A stretch of DNA of 64,000 bases, taken from Pseudonocardia sp. EC080619-01. Its GTDB lineage: Bacteria > Actinomycetota > Actinomycetes > Mycobacteriales > Pseudonocardiaceae. The stretch is taken from positions 1,534,501 through 1,598,500 of the forward strand of contig NZ_CP012184.1 of the NCBI RefSeq assembly GCF_001420995.1. Reading direction: 5' to 3'. Positions 17,722 to 26,786 of this stretch are shown piece by piece (positions within the stretch are counted from its first letter, which is position 1; every line of letters begins with the position of its first letter). The notes below the pieces were generated by a model. It had not been told where the DNA came from, searched no databases, and saw nothing but the letters and a program-made list of their open reading frames with translations. Made by a program: the position numbers and the translations under genes.

Positions 17722-18114
17722 ATGAGCAGTGAGACGCCCACCGGGGTGGGGGACGACCAGGACCCCGACGTCGGCGAGGTCGTCCGCTTCGAGGTGGTCG
17801 AGCACGGGGACGGCGCCGTCGTCGTCCACGTCGACGGCGAGATCGACACGATGACCGCTCCGGTCGTGCGGCAACGCCTGGCCGGGCAGATCCCGGCCGC
17901 GAGCCTGCTGGTGGTCGACCTGACCCGGGTGACCTTCCTGGGATCGGCCGGGCTGGCCGCACTCGTCGAGGCCAAGGAGAAGGCGGAGGGCGACGGCAGC
18001 AGGCTGCGCCTGGTGTGCGGGTCGCACGCGGTGACCCGCGCCCTCGAGGCGACGAACCTGCTGTCCCTGTTCGACGTCGCCGACGGTGTGCCGGAGGCAC
18101 TCCGCACGGCCTGA
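17722..18114 (+). CDS. STAS-domain anti-sigma factor antagonist
   Basis: The 130-residue protein has a 20-residue acidic leader and one STAS domain. VVVHVDGEIDTMTAPVVRQRL is the first strand-helix unit and VTFLGSAGLAALVEAKE contains the Ser that is phosphorylated by the partner kinase in the RsbV/SpoIIAA family. When unphosphorylated such proteins bind an RsbW-type anti-sigma factor and free the sigma factor. An RsbW-SigF pair lies at 28.8 kb. A plausible promoter is TTGTGC (17550) and TAGGGT (17574) with 18-bp spacing. The tRNA-Sec gene begins six bases after its stop. Confidence 0.88.
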   Translation: MSSETPTGVGDDQDPDVGEVVRFEVVEHGDGAVVVHVDGEIDTMTAPVVRQRLAGQIPAASLLVVDLTRVTFLGSAGLAALVEAKEKAEGDGSRLRLVCGSHAVTRALEATNLLSLFDVADGVPEALRTA

Positions 18115-18119
18115 GACCT

Positions 18120-18212
18120 GGAGGCGTATGGGCGCCTGGTGGCCCCCGCGGTCTTCAACACCGACGTGGCCGAGTACCTCGGCCAGGCGGGTTCGATTCC
18201 CGTCCGCCTCCG
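18120..18212 (+). tRNA. selC: tRNA-Sec (anticodon UCA)
   Basis: The 93-base gene folds as a bacterial selenocysteine tRNA. The acceptor arms are GGAGGCG (18120-18126) and CGCCTCC (18205-18211) with discriminator G. The anticodon loop CTTCAAC carries UCA, which reads UGA. A long variable arm TGGCCGAG/CTCGGCCA and the T arm CGGG-TTCGATT-CCCG complete the fold. The selA, selB and selD genes lie within the next 8 kb, so the assignment is firm. It starts six bases after a STAS gene and ends 19 bases before an amidase-like gene. Confidence 0.95.
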
Positions 18213-18231
18213 CAGAACCGCAGTATCGACG

Positions 18232-19479
18232 ATGAGCATCCTCCCCGCGCCCGGCACCGCACCGACCGGCGTTCCGGCCACGGCCGGTGCGGTCCGGGCC
18301 GGCGAGCGCACCGCGGCCGAGTACGCGTGTGCCCTGCTGGACCGGGCGGGGGGTGCCGCCGGGCTGCTCGCCGTCGACGCCGAGTCGCTGCGCGCGGCGG
18401 CCGCCGCGCTGGACCGGCGCACCGACCGGTTCGCGCTGCCGCTCGCGGGCGTGCTCGTCGCCGTCGAGGAGGGCATCTCGACGACCGGGCGCGGCGACGA
18501 ACCGGTACGGCGGCTGCGCGGCGCGGGAGCGCTGGTCGCGGGCCGTGCGCGCACCGCCGAGTTCGGGATCGGCCCGGACGGGTCCCCCGGCGGCCGGGCC
18601 ACCGCGGCCGCCGTCGCGACGGGCACCGTCCCCCTCGGCATCGGGGTGGACGGCGACGGCGCGCTGCGCGCCGCCGCGGCCGCGCACGGCCTGGCCGCGC
18701 TGAAGCCCGGGCGCCGCGTGCTCCCGCTGCCCCCCGGCGCGGACCGGCGGTGGGCGGGACTGGCCGAGACGACCGTCGTCGCCGCCGGACCGGCCGACCT
18801 CCGGGCGGCGCTGGACGTGCTGGCCGCCCCCGCACGCCGCGCCCCGGCCGTGACGGGCGGTCTCCCCGGCGCCACGGCCCTCGGCCCGGCTCCCGCTCCG
18901 GCGGCCGCCCCCGCGGCGGACGGCGGGGAACCGGTCGGCTCGCTGGCCTGCTCGCTGCGCACCGGCCGGACCCGGCTCGCCGACCCGGCCGCGGCGGCCG
19001 CCGTGCACGCCGCGATCCGGGTGCTGGGCACCACCGCCGTGCGGCTGCTCGCCGCGGACCCGCCGTACCGCGCGGTCCTGCCGGTGCACGGCGCGCGCCG
19101 CAGGCACGCCGGGCTGGCCCGCCGGGTGGAGGACCTCGATCTCGATCCGGCCGGGCTCCCCCGCACGGCGCGCAGCGCGCTGCGCCGCGGGCGCCGGGTG
19201 CGGCGGCTCGGCGGGCTCCGCCCGGCCACCCCCGCGTCCTGGCGGCAGCGGCTGGTCGGCTGGCTCGACGACGCCGGCGCCGAGGCCGGGCTGCTGCCCG
19301 TGACCTCGGGCCCCACCGGGGCCGGGACGACCGGGCTGGCCGCGTGGAACCTCGCCGGACTGCCGTCGCTGGTCGCGCCGGTGCCCACCGCGGGCGGGCC
19401 GGCCTGCGTGCAGCTGGTCGGACGGCCCGGGTCGGAGCGGCGGCTGCTGGCCACCGCGGAGCTGCTCGGCGGTTCCTGA
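18232..19479 (+). CDS. Degenerate amidase-signature-like protein next to tRNA-Sec
   Basis: The 415-residue protein follows the outline of amidase-signature enzymes but has lost the catalytic residues. The segment GSPGGRATAAAVATGTVPLGI, then GVDGDGALRAAAAAHGLAALKPGRR, aligns with the Gly/Ser-rich signature, yet the nucleophile Ser of the usual DTGGSIR block is Ala, and the Lys of the usual AVKD block is replaced by Glu in VAVEEG. The fold ends with the conserved GLPSLVAPVP. I infer a non-enzymatic or altered protein of this fold. It is Ala/Gly/Pro rich. ATG 18232 is 19 bases after tRNA-Sec, so both may share a transcript. Confidence 0.7.
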   Translation: MSILPAPGTAPTGVPATAGAVRAGERTAAEYACALLDRAGGAAGLLAVDAESLRAAAAALDRRTDRFALPLAGVLVAVEEGISTTGRGDEPVRRLRGAGALVAGRARTAEFGIGPDGSPGGRATAAAVATGTVPLGIGVDGDGALRAAAAAHGLAALKPGRRVLPLPPGADRRWAGLAETTVVAAGPADLRAALDVLAAPARRAPAVTGGLPGATALGPAPAPAAAPAADGGEPVGSLACSLRTGRTRLADPAAAAAVHAAIRVLGTTAVRLLAADPPYRAVLPVHGARRRHAGLARRVEDLDLDPAGLPRTARSALRRGRRVRRLGGLRPATPASWRQRLVGWLDDAGAEAGLLPVTSGPTGAGTTGLAAWNLAGLPSLVAPVPTAGGPACVQLVGRPGSERRLLATAELLGGS

Positions 19480-19485
19480 CGGGTG

Positions 19486-20583
19486 TCAGGCGGGCGGCTC
19501 CCACCGTCCGGTCGCGACGAACGTCTCCAGGGCCGCGGTGTGCGGGGCGAGGTCGAGGCCCTGCGCGGCGACCCAGCCGTCGTCGTAGTAGCTGTGCCGG
19601 TAGCGCTCGCCGCCGTCGCAGATCAGCGTGACGACGCTGCCGGAGCGACCGCTGCGGAGCATCTCGGCGACCAGCTGGTAGACCGCCCAGAGGTTGGTGC
19701 CGGTCGAGCCGCCGACCCAGCGGCCGGTGCGGTCCCGCAGGTGCCGGGCGGCGGCGACGCTGGCGGCGTCGGGCACCGGGAACATCCGGTCGATCACCGA
19801 CGGCACGAAGCTCGGCTCCATCCGGGGCCTGCCGATCCCCTCGATCCGCGACGCCATCCCGGTCTCGTGGGCCGGGTCGCCCGCCAGCCAGCCGGGCAGG
19901 AACGCCGAGCCCTCCGGATCGACGACCGCGAGCCGGGTGGGCAGCCGCCGGTAGCGCAGGTAGCGGCCGATCGTCGCGGACGTCCCGCCGGTGCCGGCAC
20001 CGACGACGATCCACTCCGGGACCGGGTGCTGCTCCTCGGCGAGCTGGGCCAGGATCGACTCGGCGATGTTGTTGTTGCCCCGCCAGTCGGTGGCCCGCTC
20101 GGCGTAGGTGAACTGGTCGAGGTAGTGGCCGCCGGACTCGGCGGCGAGCCGCTCGGCCTCGGCGTAGACCTGGCCGCCGTGCTCCACGAAGTGGCAACGG
20201 CCGCCCTCGCGCTCGATGAGCGCGACCTTCTCCGGGCTCGTCGAGCGCGGCATCACCGCGACGAACGGCAGCCCCAGCAGCCGCGCGAAGTACGCCTCGG
20301 AGACCGCCGTCGACCCGGAGCTGGCCTCGACGACCGTCGTCCCCTCGGTGATCCAGCCCGACGCCAGCCCGTAGAGGAACAGGGACCGGGCCAGCCGGTG
20401 CTTGAGGCTCCCGGTGGGGTGCACCGACTCGTCCTTGAGGTACACGTGCACGCCCCACTCGGCGGGCAGGTCGAGCACGTGCAGGTGCGTGTCGGCGGAG
20501 CGGTTCGCGTCGGCCTGGACCCGGCGCATCGCCTCGTCCGTCCAGGCTCGGGTGCGGGCACAGCTGCGGTCGACGGGCTCCAC
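19486..20583 (-). CDS. cds1: PLP-dependent cysteine synthase/desulfhydrase family protein (Cds1-like)
   Basis: The 365-residue fold-type II PLP enzyme has its Lys in [16 protein letters not shown] near residue 61, the phosphate-site loop [15 protein letters not shown], and a substrate loop [17 protein letters not shown]. The [11 protein letters not shown] and the [17 protein letters not shown] segments match the mycobacterial L-cysteine desulfhydrase group (Rv3684 type) more than CysK. Those enzymes release sulfide from cysteine. It lies 10 bases downstream of selD on the same strand, so cotranscription is likely, and it may help supply reduced sulfur or selenium; that link is inference. The start is GTG 20583. 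Confidence 0.8.
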   Translation of the reverse strand: MEPVDRSCARTRAWTDEAMRRVQADANRSADTHLHVLDLPAEWGVHVYLKDESVHPTGSLKHRLARSLFLYGLASGWITEGTTVVEASSGSTAVSEAYFARLLGLPFVAVMPRSTSPEKVALIEREGGRCHFVEHGGQVYAEAERLAAESGGHYLDQFTYAERATDWRGNNNIAESILAQLAEEQHPVPEWIVVGAGTGGTSATIGRYLRYRRLPTRLAVVDPEGSAFLPGWLAGDPAHETGMASRIEGIGRPRMEPSFVPSVIDRMFPVPDAASVAAARHLRDRTGRWVGGSTGTNLWAVYQLVAEMLRSGRSGSVVTLICDGGERYRHSYYDDGWVAAQGLDLAPHTAALETFVATGRWEPPA

Positions 20584-20593
20584 CCGTCCGACC

Positions 20594-21628
20594 CTAGACG
20601 TGGACCAGACCGGTCCCCGCGGTGACGGACCCGATCACCGCGGCCGGGTGCCCCCGCTCGCGCAGCCACCGGACGGCCGTGCCCGCGGCGCCGGGCGCGG
20701 CGCCGAACAGCAGCCCGCCGGAGGTCTGGGCGTCGGAGAGCAGCAGCACCTCGTCGTCGGACGCGGACGTGCGCACGATCCGGTCGTCCACCCACTGCCG
20801 GTTGCGCAGCGTTCCGCCGGGGACGACGCCGCCGGCGACGAGCTCCCGGACGCCGTCGAGCAGCGGCACGGCGCCCGCGTCGACGCGGGCGTCCACACCG
20901 GAGGCGACGGTCATCTTCGTGAGGTGGCCGAGCAGCCCGTAACCGGTGACGTCGGTGCAGCCGGTCGCACCCGCGTCCCGGGCGGCCCGCGCGGCGTCGG
21001 CGTTCGGGGTGGTCATCGCGGCGACGGCGGCCTCGACCGCGGCCGGGACACCGCGCTTCACGGCGGTGGTGACGACGCCGATCCCGAGCGGCTTGGTCAG
21101 GACCAGCTCGTCGCCGGGGCGCAGGCCCGCGTTGGTCAGCACCCGCTCCGGGTGGACCTCCCCGACGACGGCGAGGCCGTACTTCGGTTCCGGGTCGTCG
21201 ATCGTGTGCCCGCCGACGACGGCGAACCCGCAGTCCCGGCCGACGCCGGCGCCGCCCTCGAGCACCTCGGCGAGCACGTCCGGGCCGAGGTCCTCCGACG
21301 GCCAGCACACCAGGTTCAGCGCGAACAGCGGGGTGCCGCCCATCGCGTAGACGTCCGACACGGCGTTGGTCGCGGCGATCGCCCCCCAGGTGCGCGCGTC
21401 GTCGACGATCGGGGTGAAGAAGTCGGTGGTCGCGACCAGCGCACGGTCCGGCGACAGCCGCCAGACGGCCGCGTCGTCCCCGGTGTCCGTCCCCACCAGC
21501 AGGTCCGGGTGCGACGGCGGGGTCACCCCGGCGAGCACCTCGGCCAGCTGTCCCGGGCCGAGCTTGCACCCGCAGCCCGCGCCGTGGCTGTACTCGGTGA
21601 GCCGGCGCGTGGTCGCACGGTCGGACAT
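20594..21628 (-). CDS. selD: Selenide, water dikinase
   Basis: The 344-residue enzyme makes selenophosphate from selenide and ATP, the selenium donor for Sec-tRNA. The N-terminal [19 protein letters not shown] holds Cys19 and Lys22, equivalent to the E. coli Cys17 and Lys20 active-site pair; here the site is Cys, not Sec. [14 protein letters not shown] and [10 protein letters not shown] are the ATP and metal motifs, and [18 protein letters not shown] follows. ATG 21628 has a GGGGGGA ribosome site just upstream. It precedes the Cds1-like gene and is divergent from the coiled-coil gene before selA. Confidence 0.96.
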   Translation of the reverse strand: MSDRATTRRLTEYSHGAGCGCKLGPGQLAEVLAGVTPPSHPDLLVGTDTGDDAAVWRLSPDRALVATTDFFTPIVDDARTWGAIAATNAVSDVYAMGGTPLFALNLVCWPSEDLGPDVLAEVLEGGAGVGRDCGFAVVGGHTIDDPEPKYGLAVVGEVHPERVLTNAGLRPGDELVLTKPLGIGVVTTAVKRGVPAAVEAAVAAMTTPNADAARAARDAGATGCTDVTGYGLLGHLTKMTVASGVDARVDAGAVPLLDGVRELVAGGVVPGGTLRNRQWVDDRIVRTSASDDEVLLLSDAQTSGGLLFGAAPGAAGTAVRWLRERGHPAAVIGSVTAGTGLVHV

Positions 21629-21863
21629 GCGTTCCCCCCTCGGAAACGACCTGGTCACCTCGGGAACGCTACCCGCCCCCCGGGAGTTACCGTCGGGAGC
21701 GCGCCGTCGGTCGCCGCCCCGGATCCGTCCGCCGAACGGGGGCTGTCCGGGCACGGTCCGGCGAACGACACTGACCCACCGTGAGCGCGGGGCACGAGAA
21801 CGACCCGGCCGGACAGGCCGGCGATGCTCCGCACCGGAGCACGACAGGAGGACGAGCGGCGAC

Positions 21864-22870
21864 GTGGTCGACAACGACGGAGTGGCCGAGGACGTCCGCG
21901 ACGACGAGACGACCCGCGCCGGGGACACCGCCCCCGATCTCCCCCGGCGCAGCCCGTCCCCGTCGCGGGGCGGGGACGGCGCCCGGGCGGAGGTGACCGG
22001 CGGCGAGCAGGCACCCGAGGACCCCGGCACCCGGCTCGCCGACGCGGAGCGCGCCCGTGTCCGGGCCGAGGCCGCCCGGGACGAGGCCGTCCGCCGGGCC
22101 GACGCACTCGCCGCCGCGCTGGACGAGGCCCGGGCCGGCCGGCCGAGACGTTCGGGATGCGCGCCGACAAGGTGCTCCGGATGGCCGACCACGAGGCGGC
22201 GCAGCGGCGCCGAGCCGCCGAGCAGGAAGCGGGCGAGCTGCGCCGGCAGGCGCTCGCCGAGGCTGCCCGGATCACGGCGGCGGCGCACGCCGAGGCCGAG
22301 CGGACGACCGCGGCGGCCCGGGCGGAGGCCGAGCGGCTCGCGGTGGACGCCGCCGGTGAGCACGAGCGGCAGCGGGCGGCCGGGGTCGCGGCCCGCCGGA
22401 ACTCCGAGCTGGTCGCCGACACCGCGGCGTCGATGCACGCGCACGTCTCCGAGCTGCGGAGCTCGGTGCGCGACGAGATCGCGCGGCTGCACTCGCTGCT
22501 CGGCGCGGAGCTGGGCAGGCTCGACGGGCCGGCGCGTCCGTCGCCCGGGCGTTCCCGCGACACCGACCCGCCGCCCGCGGTCCCCCCGGCCCGCGCGCCG
22601 GGCGGCGGTGGTGCGCACACCCTGCGGGAGCCGGCCCCCGCCGAACCCGCCACCGCCGAGCCCGCGATCTCCGAGCCCGCGACCGGGGACCTTCCCGCGG
22701 TGTCCCTGCCCGAGCAGCGGGCGGCGGACAGCGCGCCCGTCGCCGGTGCGGAGGACGGCCCCGAGGACGGCCCTGAGGACGGCCCTGAGGACGGCTCCGC
22801 CGCGGAGGGCACCCCGCGGGCCGGGGACGCCGAGCCCGCCCGGACGTCCGGGGACACCGGCCCCGGCTGA
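21864..22870 (+). pseudogene. DivIVA/Scy-like coiled-coil protein, split by a -1 frameshift near 22140
   Basis: A GTG start at 21864 with AGGAGG at 21846-21851 opens a frame coding an acidic leader and a coiled coil (RLADAERARVRAEAARDEAV) up to about 22140. The coiled coil then continues in another frame: ETFGMRADKVLRMADHEAAQ, then Ala/Glu/Arg-rich repeats to 22560, then a Pro/Glu-rich tail with four copies of GPED. The two halves join if one base is missing around the CCGGCCGGCC run at 22136-22144. The second half resembles actinobacterial DivIVA-related polar-growth or cytoskeletal proteins. It may be a sequencing error, a real pseudogene, or a recoded gene. An internal start at ATG 22157 is also possible. 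Confidence 0.6.
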
Positions 22871-22886
22871 GCGCTACCGTGCGGCG

Positions 22887-24212
22887 ATGACCACCGCGCG
22901 CCACGCCGCGGCGGACCCGCGCCGCCGGATCCCGCGGACCGACGCCGTCCTCGCCGCACCGGAGCTCGCCGGCGCGATCGACCGGCTCGGCCGCGCCCGG
23001 GTCAAGCGCGCCGTCGCCGCGGCCCAGCAGCGCGCCCGCGACGGCGAGATCGACCCGTCGGACGTCACCACGGACGTGCTGGCCGCGCTCCCGGCGGCGG
23101 CGACCGCGATCCGTCCGGTGCTCAACGCCAGCGGCGTCCTGCTGCACACCAACCTCGGCCGGGCTCCGCTCTCCGGTGCCGCCGTCGCCGCGCTCGGTGC
23201 CGCCGCCGGAACCTGTGACGTCGAGCTGGACCTCGCGACCGGCAGGCGCGGCACCCGCGGCGCCGGGGCCGTCGCAGCACTGCGCGACGCGGTCCCCGGT
23301 GCGGGCGCCGCGTGGGTCGCCAACAACGGCGCCGCCGCGCTCGCGCTGGTCTGCGCGGCCCTCGCCGGGACCGGCCGCGAGATCGTCGTGTCCCGGGGCC
23401 AGCTCGTCGAGATCGGCGACGGGTTCCGCATCCCGGAGCTCATCGAGTCGACCGGCGCCCGGCTCCGCCCGGTCGGCACCACGAACCGCACCCACCTGCG
23501 CGACTACGCCGACGCGATCGGCCCGGACACGGCGTTCGTGCTGGTGGTGCACCCGTCGAACTTCGTCGTCAGCGGCTTCGTCTCCACGGTGGGCATCGGC
23601 GAGCTGGCCGGGCTCGGGCCCCCGGTCGTCGCCGACATCGGCTCCGGACTGCTCACCCCGCACCCGCTGCTGCCGGACGAGCCGGACGCGGCCGGGACCC
23701 TCGCCGACGGCGCCGACCTCGTGACGGCGTCCGGCGACAAGCTGCTCGGCGGGCCGCAGGCCGGCCTGCTGCTCGGCGGCGGGGAACGCGGGACGGCACT
23801 GGTCGAGACCGTCCGCCGGTTCCCGCTGGCCCGCGCGATGCGGGTCGACAAGCTGACCCTCGCCGCGCTGGAGGCCTCGGTCGCCGGGCCGCCGACCCCC
23901 GTCCGGGAGTTCCTCGACGCCGATCCGGCCGCACTGCGCGGCCGGGCGGACGCGCTCGCCGCCGCGCTCGCCGCGGACGGTGTCGACGCCACCGCCGTCG
24001 ACACCGTGGCCGGGGTCGGTGGCGGCGGGGCCCCCGGGGTGGAGCTGGCCAGCGCCGGGATCGCGCTCCCCGCCCGCTACGCCGCGGCGTTGCGCGCCGG
24101 GGACCCGCCGGTGCTCGGCCGGGTCGCCGACGACCGCTGCCTGCTCGACCTGCGGGCGCTGCCCCCGGCGGCCGACGCCGTCCTGGCCCGCGCGGTGCGG
24201 GAGGTCCGGTAG
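22887..24212 (+). CDS. selA: L-seryl-tRNA(Sec) selenium transferase
   Basis: The 441-residue PLP enzyme turns Ser-tRNA(Sec) into Sec-tRNA(Sec) with selenophosphate. Family blocks are VLNASGVLLHTNLGRAPLS, WVANNGAAALALV, SRGQLVEIGDGFRIPELI, and TASGDKLLGGPQAGLL, which carries the PLP Lys. The bacterial N-terminal domain (DAVLAAPELA...VKRAVAAAQQRARDGE) is present, so it is the decameric bacterial type and not the archaeal SepSecS. ATG 22887 gives the normal length. The selB start follows the stop directly with no gap, so the two are one transcription unit. Confidence 0.97.
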   Translation: MTTARHAAADPRRRIPRTDAVLAAPELAGAIDRLGRARVKRAVAAAQQRARDGEIDPSDVTTDVLAALPAAATAIRPVLNASGVLLHTNLGRAPLSGAAVAALGAAAGTCDVELDLATGRRGTRGAGAVAALRDAVPGAGAAWVANNGAAALALVCAALAGTGREIVVSRGQLVEIGDGFRIPELIESTGARLRPVGTTNRTHLRDYADAIGPDTAFVLVVHPSNFVVSGFVSTVGIGELAGLGPPVVADIGSGLLTPHPLLPDEPDAAGTLADGADLVTASGDKLLGGPQAGLLLGGGERGTALVETVRRFPLARAMRVDKLTLAALEASVAGPPTPVREFLDADPAALRGRADALAAALAADGVDATAVDTVAGVGGGGAPGVELASAGIALPARYAAALRAGDPPVLGRVADDRCLLDLRALPPAADAVLARAVREVR

Positions 24213-26024
24213 GTGCACGTCCTCTGCACCGCCGGGCACGTCGACCACGGCAAGTCGACGCTGGTCCGCGCGCTCACCGGGATGGAGCCCGACCGCTACG
24301 CCGAGGAACGGCGACGCGGGATGACGATCGACCTCGGCTTCGCCTGGACCACGCTGACCGGGCCGGGCGGGCCGGCCACCGTGGCGTTCGTCGACGTCCC
24401 GGGACACGAACGGTTCGTGACCACCATGCTCGCCGGTGCCGGTCCGGTCCCGGCCGCACTGTTCGTCGTCGCCGCCGACGAGGGCTGGATGCCGCAGTCC
24501 GGGGAGCACGCCGACGCACTCGCCGCCGCCGGGATCACCCGCGGGCTGCTCGTCGTGACCCGGACCGACCTGCTCGACCCCGAGCTGGCCCTCGACGACG
24601 CCCGCGCCGGGCTCGCCGCCCGCGGGCTCGGCGGGTGGCCCGCCGTCGCCGTCTCCGCGGCCACCGGGGACGGCCTCGACACCCTGCGCGCGGCCCTCGT
24701 CGAGCTGGTCGCGGCGCTGCCCCCGGCCGCCCCGGACGGCGCCGCGCGGCTCTGGGTGGACCGGGCCTTCACCGTCCGCGGGTCGGGCACCGTCGTCACC
24801 GGGACGCTCGGCAGCGGCACCGTGCGCACCGGCGACGAGCTGGAGCTCGACGGCGCCGACGGCCGGCACGTCGTGACCGTGCGGGCGGTGCAGGAGCTCG
24901 GTGCCCCGGTCGACGCCGCCGGTGCGGTGGCCCGGGTCGCGCTCAACCTGCGCGGGGTCCCGCGGGACCGGGTGCGGCGTGGGGACGTCCTGCTCGCCCG
25001 CGGCGCGTGGCCGGTCACCACCGAGGCCGACGTCCGGCTGCACGGCGTCGGCGGGCCGCCGCCGGAGCTCACCTCCCCGACGGGGCTGACCCTGCACGCC
25101 GGCTCGGCCGCCGTCCCGGTCCGGGTGCGGCCGCTCGGCGACGACGTCGTCCGGATCCGCCCGGAGCACCCGCTGCCGCTGCGGATCGGCGACCGCGCGG
25201 TGCTGCGCGATCCCGGGGCGCACCGGATCGTGGCGGGGGTGACCGTCCTGGACCCGGCGCCGCCCCCGCTGCGCCGCCGCGGCGCCGCGCGGCGCCGGGC
25301 GGGTGAGCTGGCGGCGGCGACCGGCGTTCCGGACGCCGCGGCGGAGCTGGCCCGGCGCGGCGCCGTACCGGCGGCCGACCTCGTGCGGTGGGGCGTGCCG
25401 GGCGACGCCGTCGCCGCGCTGGGCACCCGGGTACCGGGAGCGGCCGGCTGGTTGCTCGATCCGGCCGCGGCCGACGCGGCCGTCACCGCGCTGGAGCGGG
25501 CCGTGGCCGCGCACGACGCATCGGACCCGCTCGACCCGGGGCTGCCGCTCGCAGCGGCCCGGCGGGAGGCCGGGCTGCCCGACGCCGGGCTGGTGGAGGC
25601 CGCGCTGGCCCGGGCCGCGGAACCCCGTCTGGTGGTGCGCGACGGCCGCGTCCGCCCGGCCGCCGACGCGGGCCCGCCGGAGCACGTCCTCGCGGCCGCG
25701 GCGGCGCTGCGGGCGGACCTCGCCGCGCGCCCGTTCACCGCGCCGAAGGCGGACCGCCTGGCCGGGCTGGGCCTGGGGCAGCGCGAGCTCGCCGCGCTGG
25801 AGCGGGCCGGGGAGCTGCTGCGGCTGACCCCCGACGTGGTGCTGCTGCCCGACGCCCCGGAGCGCGCACTGGAGGTGCTCCGCGGGCTCGGCGAGGAGTT
25901 CACCGCGAGCACCGCACGGCAGGCGCTGGGGACCAGCAGACGAGTCGTCGTCCCGCTGCTGGAACTGCTGGGGCGCACCGGACGGACCGTCCGGACCCCG
26001 TCGGGTGGGCACCGCCTCCGCTGA
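24213..26024 (+). CDS. selB: Selenocysteine-specific translation elongation factor
   Basis: The 603-residue GTPase delivers Sec-tRNA to UGA codons marked by a SECIS hairpin. G1 is AGHVDHGKSTLVRAL at residues 7-21, G2 is GMTIDLGFAW, G3 is DVPGHERFV, and the G4 position reads TRTD rather than NKxD. Domains II and III follow (RAFTVRGSGTVVTGTL). The C-terminal 230 residues hold winged helices that bind the SECIS element; the last part reads FTASTARQALGTSRRVVVPL. GTG 24213 directly follows the selA stop. No selenoprotein gene is seen in the window, so the users of this system lie elsewhere. Confidence 0.96.
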   Translation: MHVLCTAGHVDHGKSTLVRALTGMEPDRYAEERRRGMTIDLGFAWTTLTGPGGPATVAFVDVPGHERFVTTMLAGAGPVPAALFVVAADEGWMPQSGEHADALAAAGITRGLLVVTRTDLLDPELALDDARAGLAARGLGGWPAVAVSAATGDGLDTLRAALVELVAALPPAAPDGAARLWVDRAFTVRGSGTVVTGTLGSGTVRTGDELELDGADGRHVVTVRAVQELGAPVDAAGAVARVALNLRGVPRDRVRRGDVLLARGAWPVTTEADVRLHGVGGPPPELTSPTGLTLHAGSAAVPVRVRPLGDDVVRIRPEHPLPLRIGDRAVLRDPGAHRIVAGVTVLDPAPPPLRRRGAARRRAGELAAATGVPDAAAELARRGAVPAADLVRWGVPGDAVAALGTRVPGAAGWLLDPAAADAAVTALERAVAAHDASDPLDPGLPLAAARREAGLPDAGLVEAALARAAEPRLVVRDGRVRPAADAGPPEHVLAAAAALRADLAARPFTAPKADRLAGLGLGQRELAALERAGELLRLTPDVVLLPDAPERALEVLRGLGEEFTASTARQALGTSRRVVVPLLELLGRTGRTVRTPSGGHRLR

Positions 26025-26095
26025 CACCGGACGCCGGGGACCGCGGTCCCCGGCTCCGAGTGGCGGCGGCGCAGCACCGTGCCTACCGTCGGCCC

Positions 26096-26542
26096 ATGAC
26101 CGACTCGCGTCCGCCCGGCCCCGGCACCGCCCGCGGCCGATCCGGCGGGACCGGGGCGGCACCCGGCCCCGGGGACACCGGGGCCACCGACATCACCGAC
26201 AGCGGCGACGGGCTGCGGCTCGCCGCCACGACCCGGCCCGGCGGGGTCGTCGTGATCGCGGTCGAGGGCGAGCTGGACATCCTCACCGGTCCGGGGCTCC
26301 GGACCGCGGTGACCGCCCGGATCCCGGACGCGACGCTGGTGGTGCTGGAGCTGGACGGCGTGCAGTTCCTCGGCACCAGCGGGCTCGCGGCGCTCATCGA
26401 GATCCGCGAGGAGGCGCACCGGGCCGGGGTCGAGCTCCGGCTGGCCTGCGCCGAACGACGGGTGCTGCGCCCGCTCGGCATCGCCGGTCTGGACCACCTG
26501 TTCGACATCCACGAGGGAGTCCAGGCGGCACTGGACTCCTGA
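26096..26542 (+). CDS. STAS-domain anti-sigma factor antagonist (second copy)
   Basis: The 148-residue protein has a Gly/Pro-rich leader of about 45 residues and one STAS domain. VVIAVEGELDILTGPGLRTAV and VQFLGTSGLAALIEIREEAH are the two family blocks; the phosphorylatable position is in GTSGL. It resembles the STAS proteins at 17722 and 28258 and presumably feeds the same RsbW-SigF switch or a related anti-sigma factor. ATG 26096 gives the shortest leader consistent with an ATG. It follows selB by 71 bases but is not functionally tied to it. Confidence 0.85.
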   Translation: MTDSRPPGPGTARGRSGGTGAAPGPGDTGATDITDSGDGLRLAATTRPGGVVVIAVEGELDILTGPGLRTAVTARIPDATLVVLELDGVQFLGTSGLAALIEIREEAHRAGVELRLACAERRVLRPLGIAGLDHLFDIHEGVQAALDS

Positions 26543-26708
26543 CGATGTGACCCAGATCACACCATCGTGTCAGGGCGCCCGGTCACGCCCACCTGCGGGG
26601 ACCTGCAGACCACCCGTGACATGCGACGACAATTCGGGACCCTCTGTCGCCCGATCCGGCCCGCCACCGCGCCGGACGGCCTCATAGCACCGATCGGCCC
26701 GGGCCGCA

Positions 26709-26735
26709 GGTTTGCCCGTCGCGGCCCTCGGGAAC
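26709..26735 (+). promoter_or_regulatory. Candidate SigF-type promoter upstream of whiB3
   Basis: GGTTT (26709-26713) and GGGAAC (26730-26735) are separated by 16 bases. The mycobacterial SigF pattern is GGTTT, 15-17 bases, GGGTA, so the match is good at -35 and partial at -10. It lies about 50 bases before the whiB3 start and the sigF gene is 2.4 kb away. The assignment rests on pattern only. Confidence 0.35.
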
Positions 26736-26786
26736 CGGGAGACAAGTCAGCCCGGGCCGCCGGGTCCCGACCGACGAGGTGAGCAC

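Noticed and set aside
22272..26162. Very long minus-strand open frame (1,296 codons) antisense to the coiled-coil gene, selA and selB
   Set aside because: It is a mirror of the high-GC codon pattern of the plus-strand genes. The product is Arg/Gly/Pro-rich without any domain, while the plus strand codes clear SelA and SelB.
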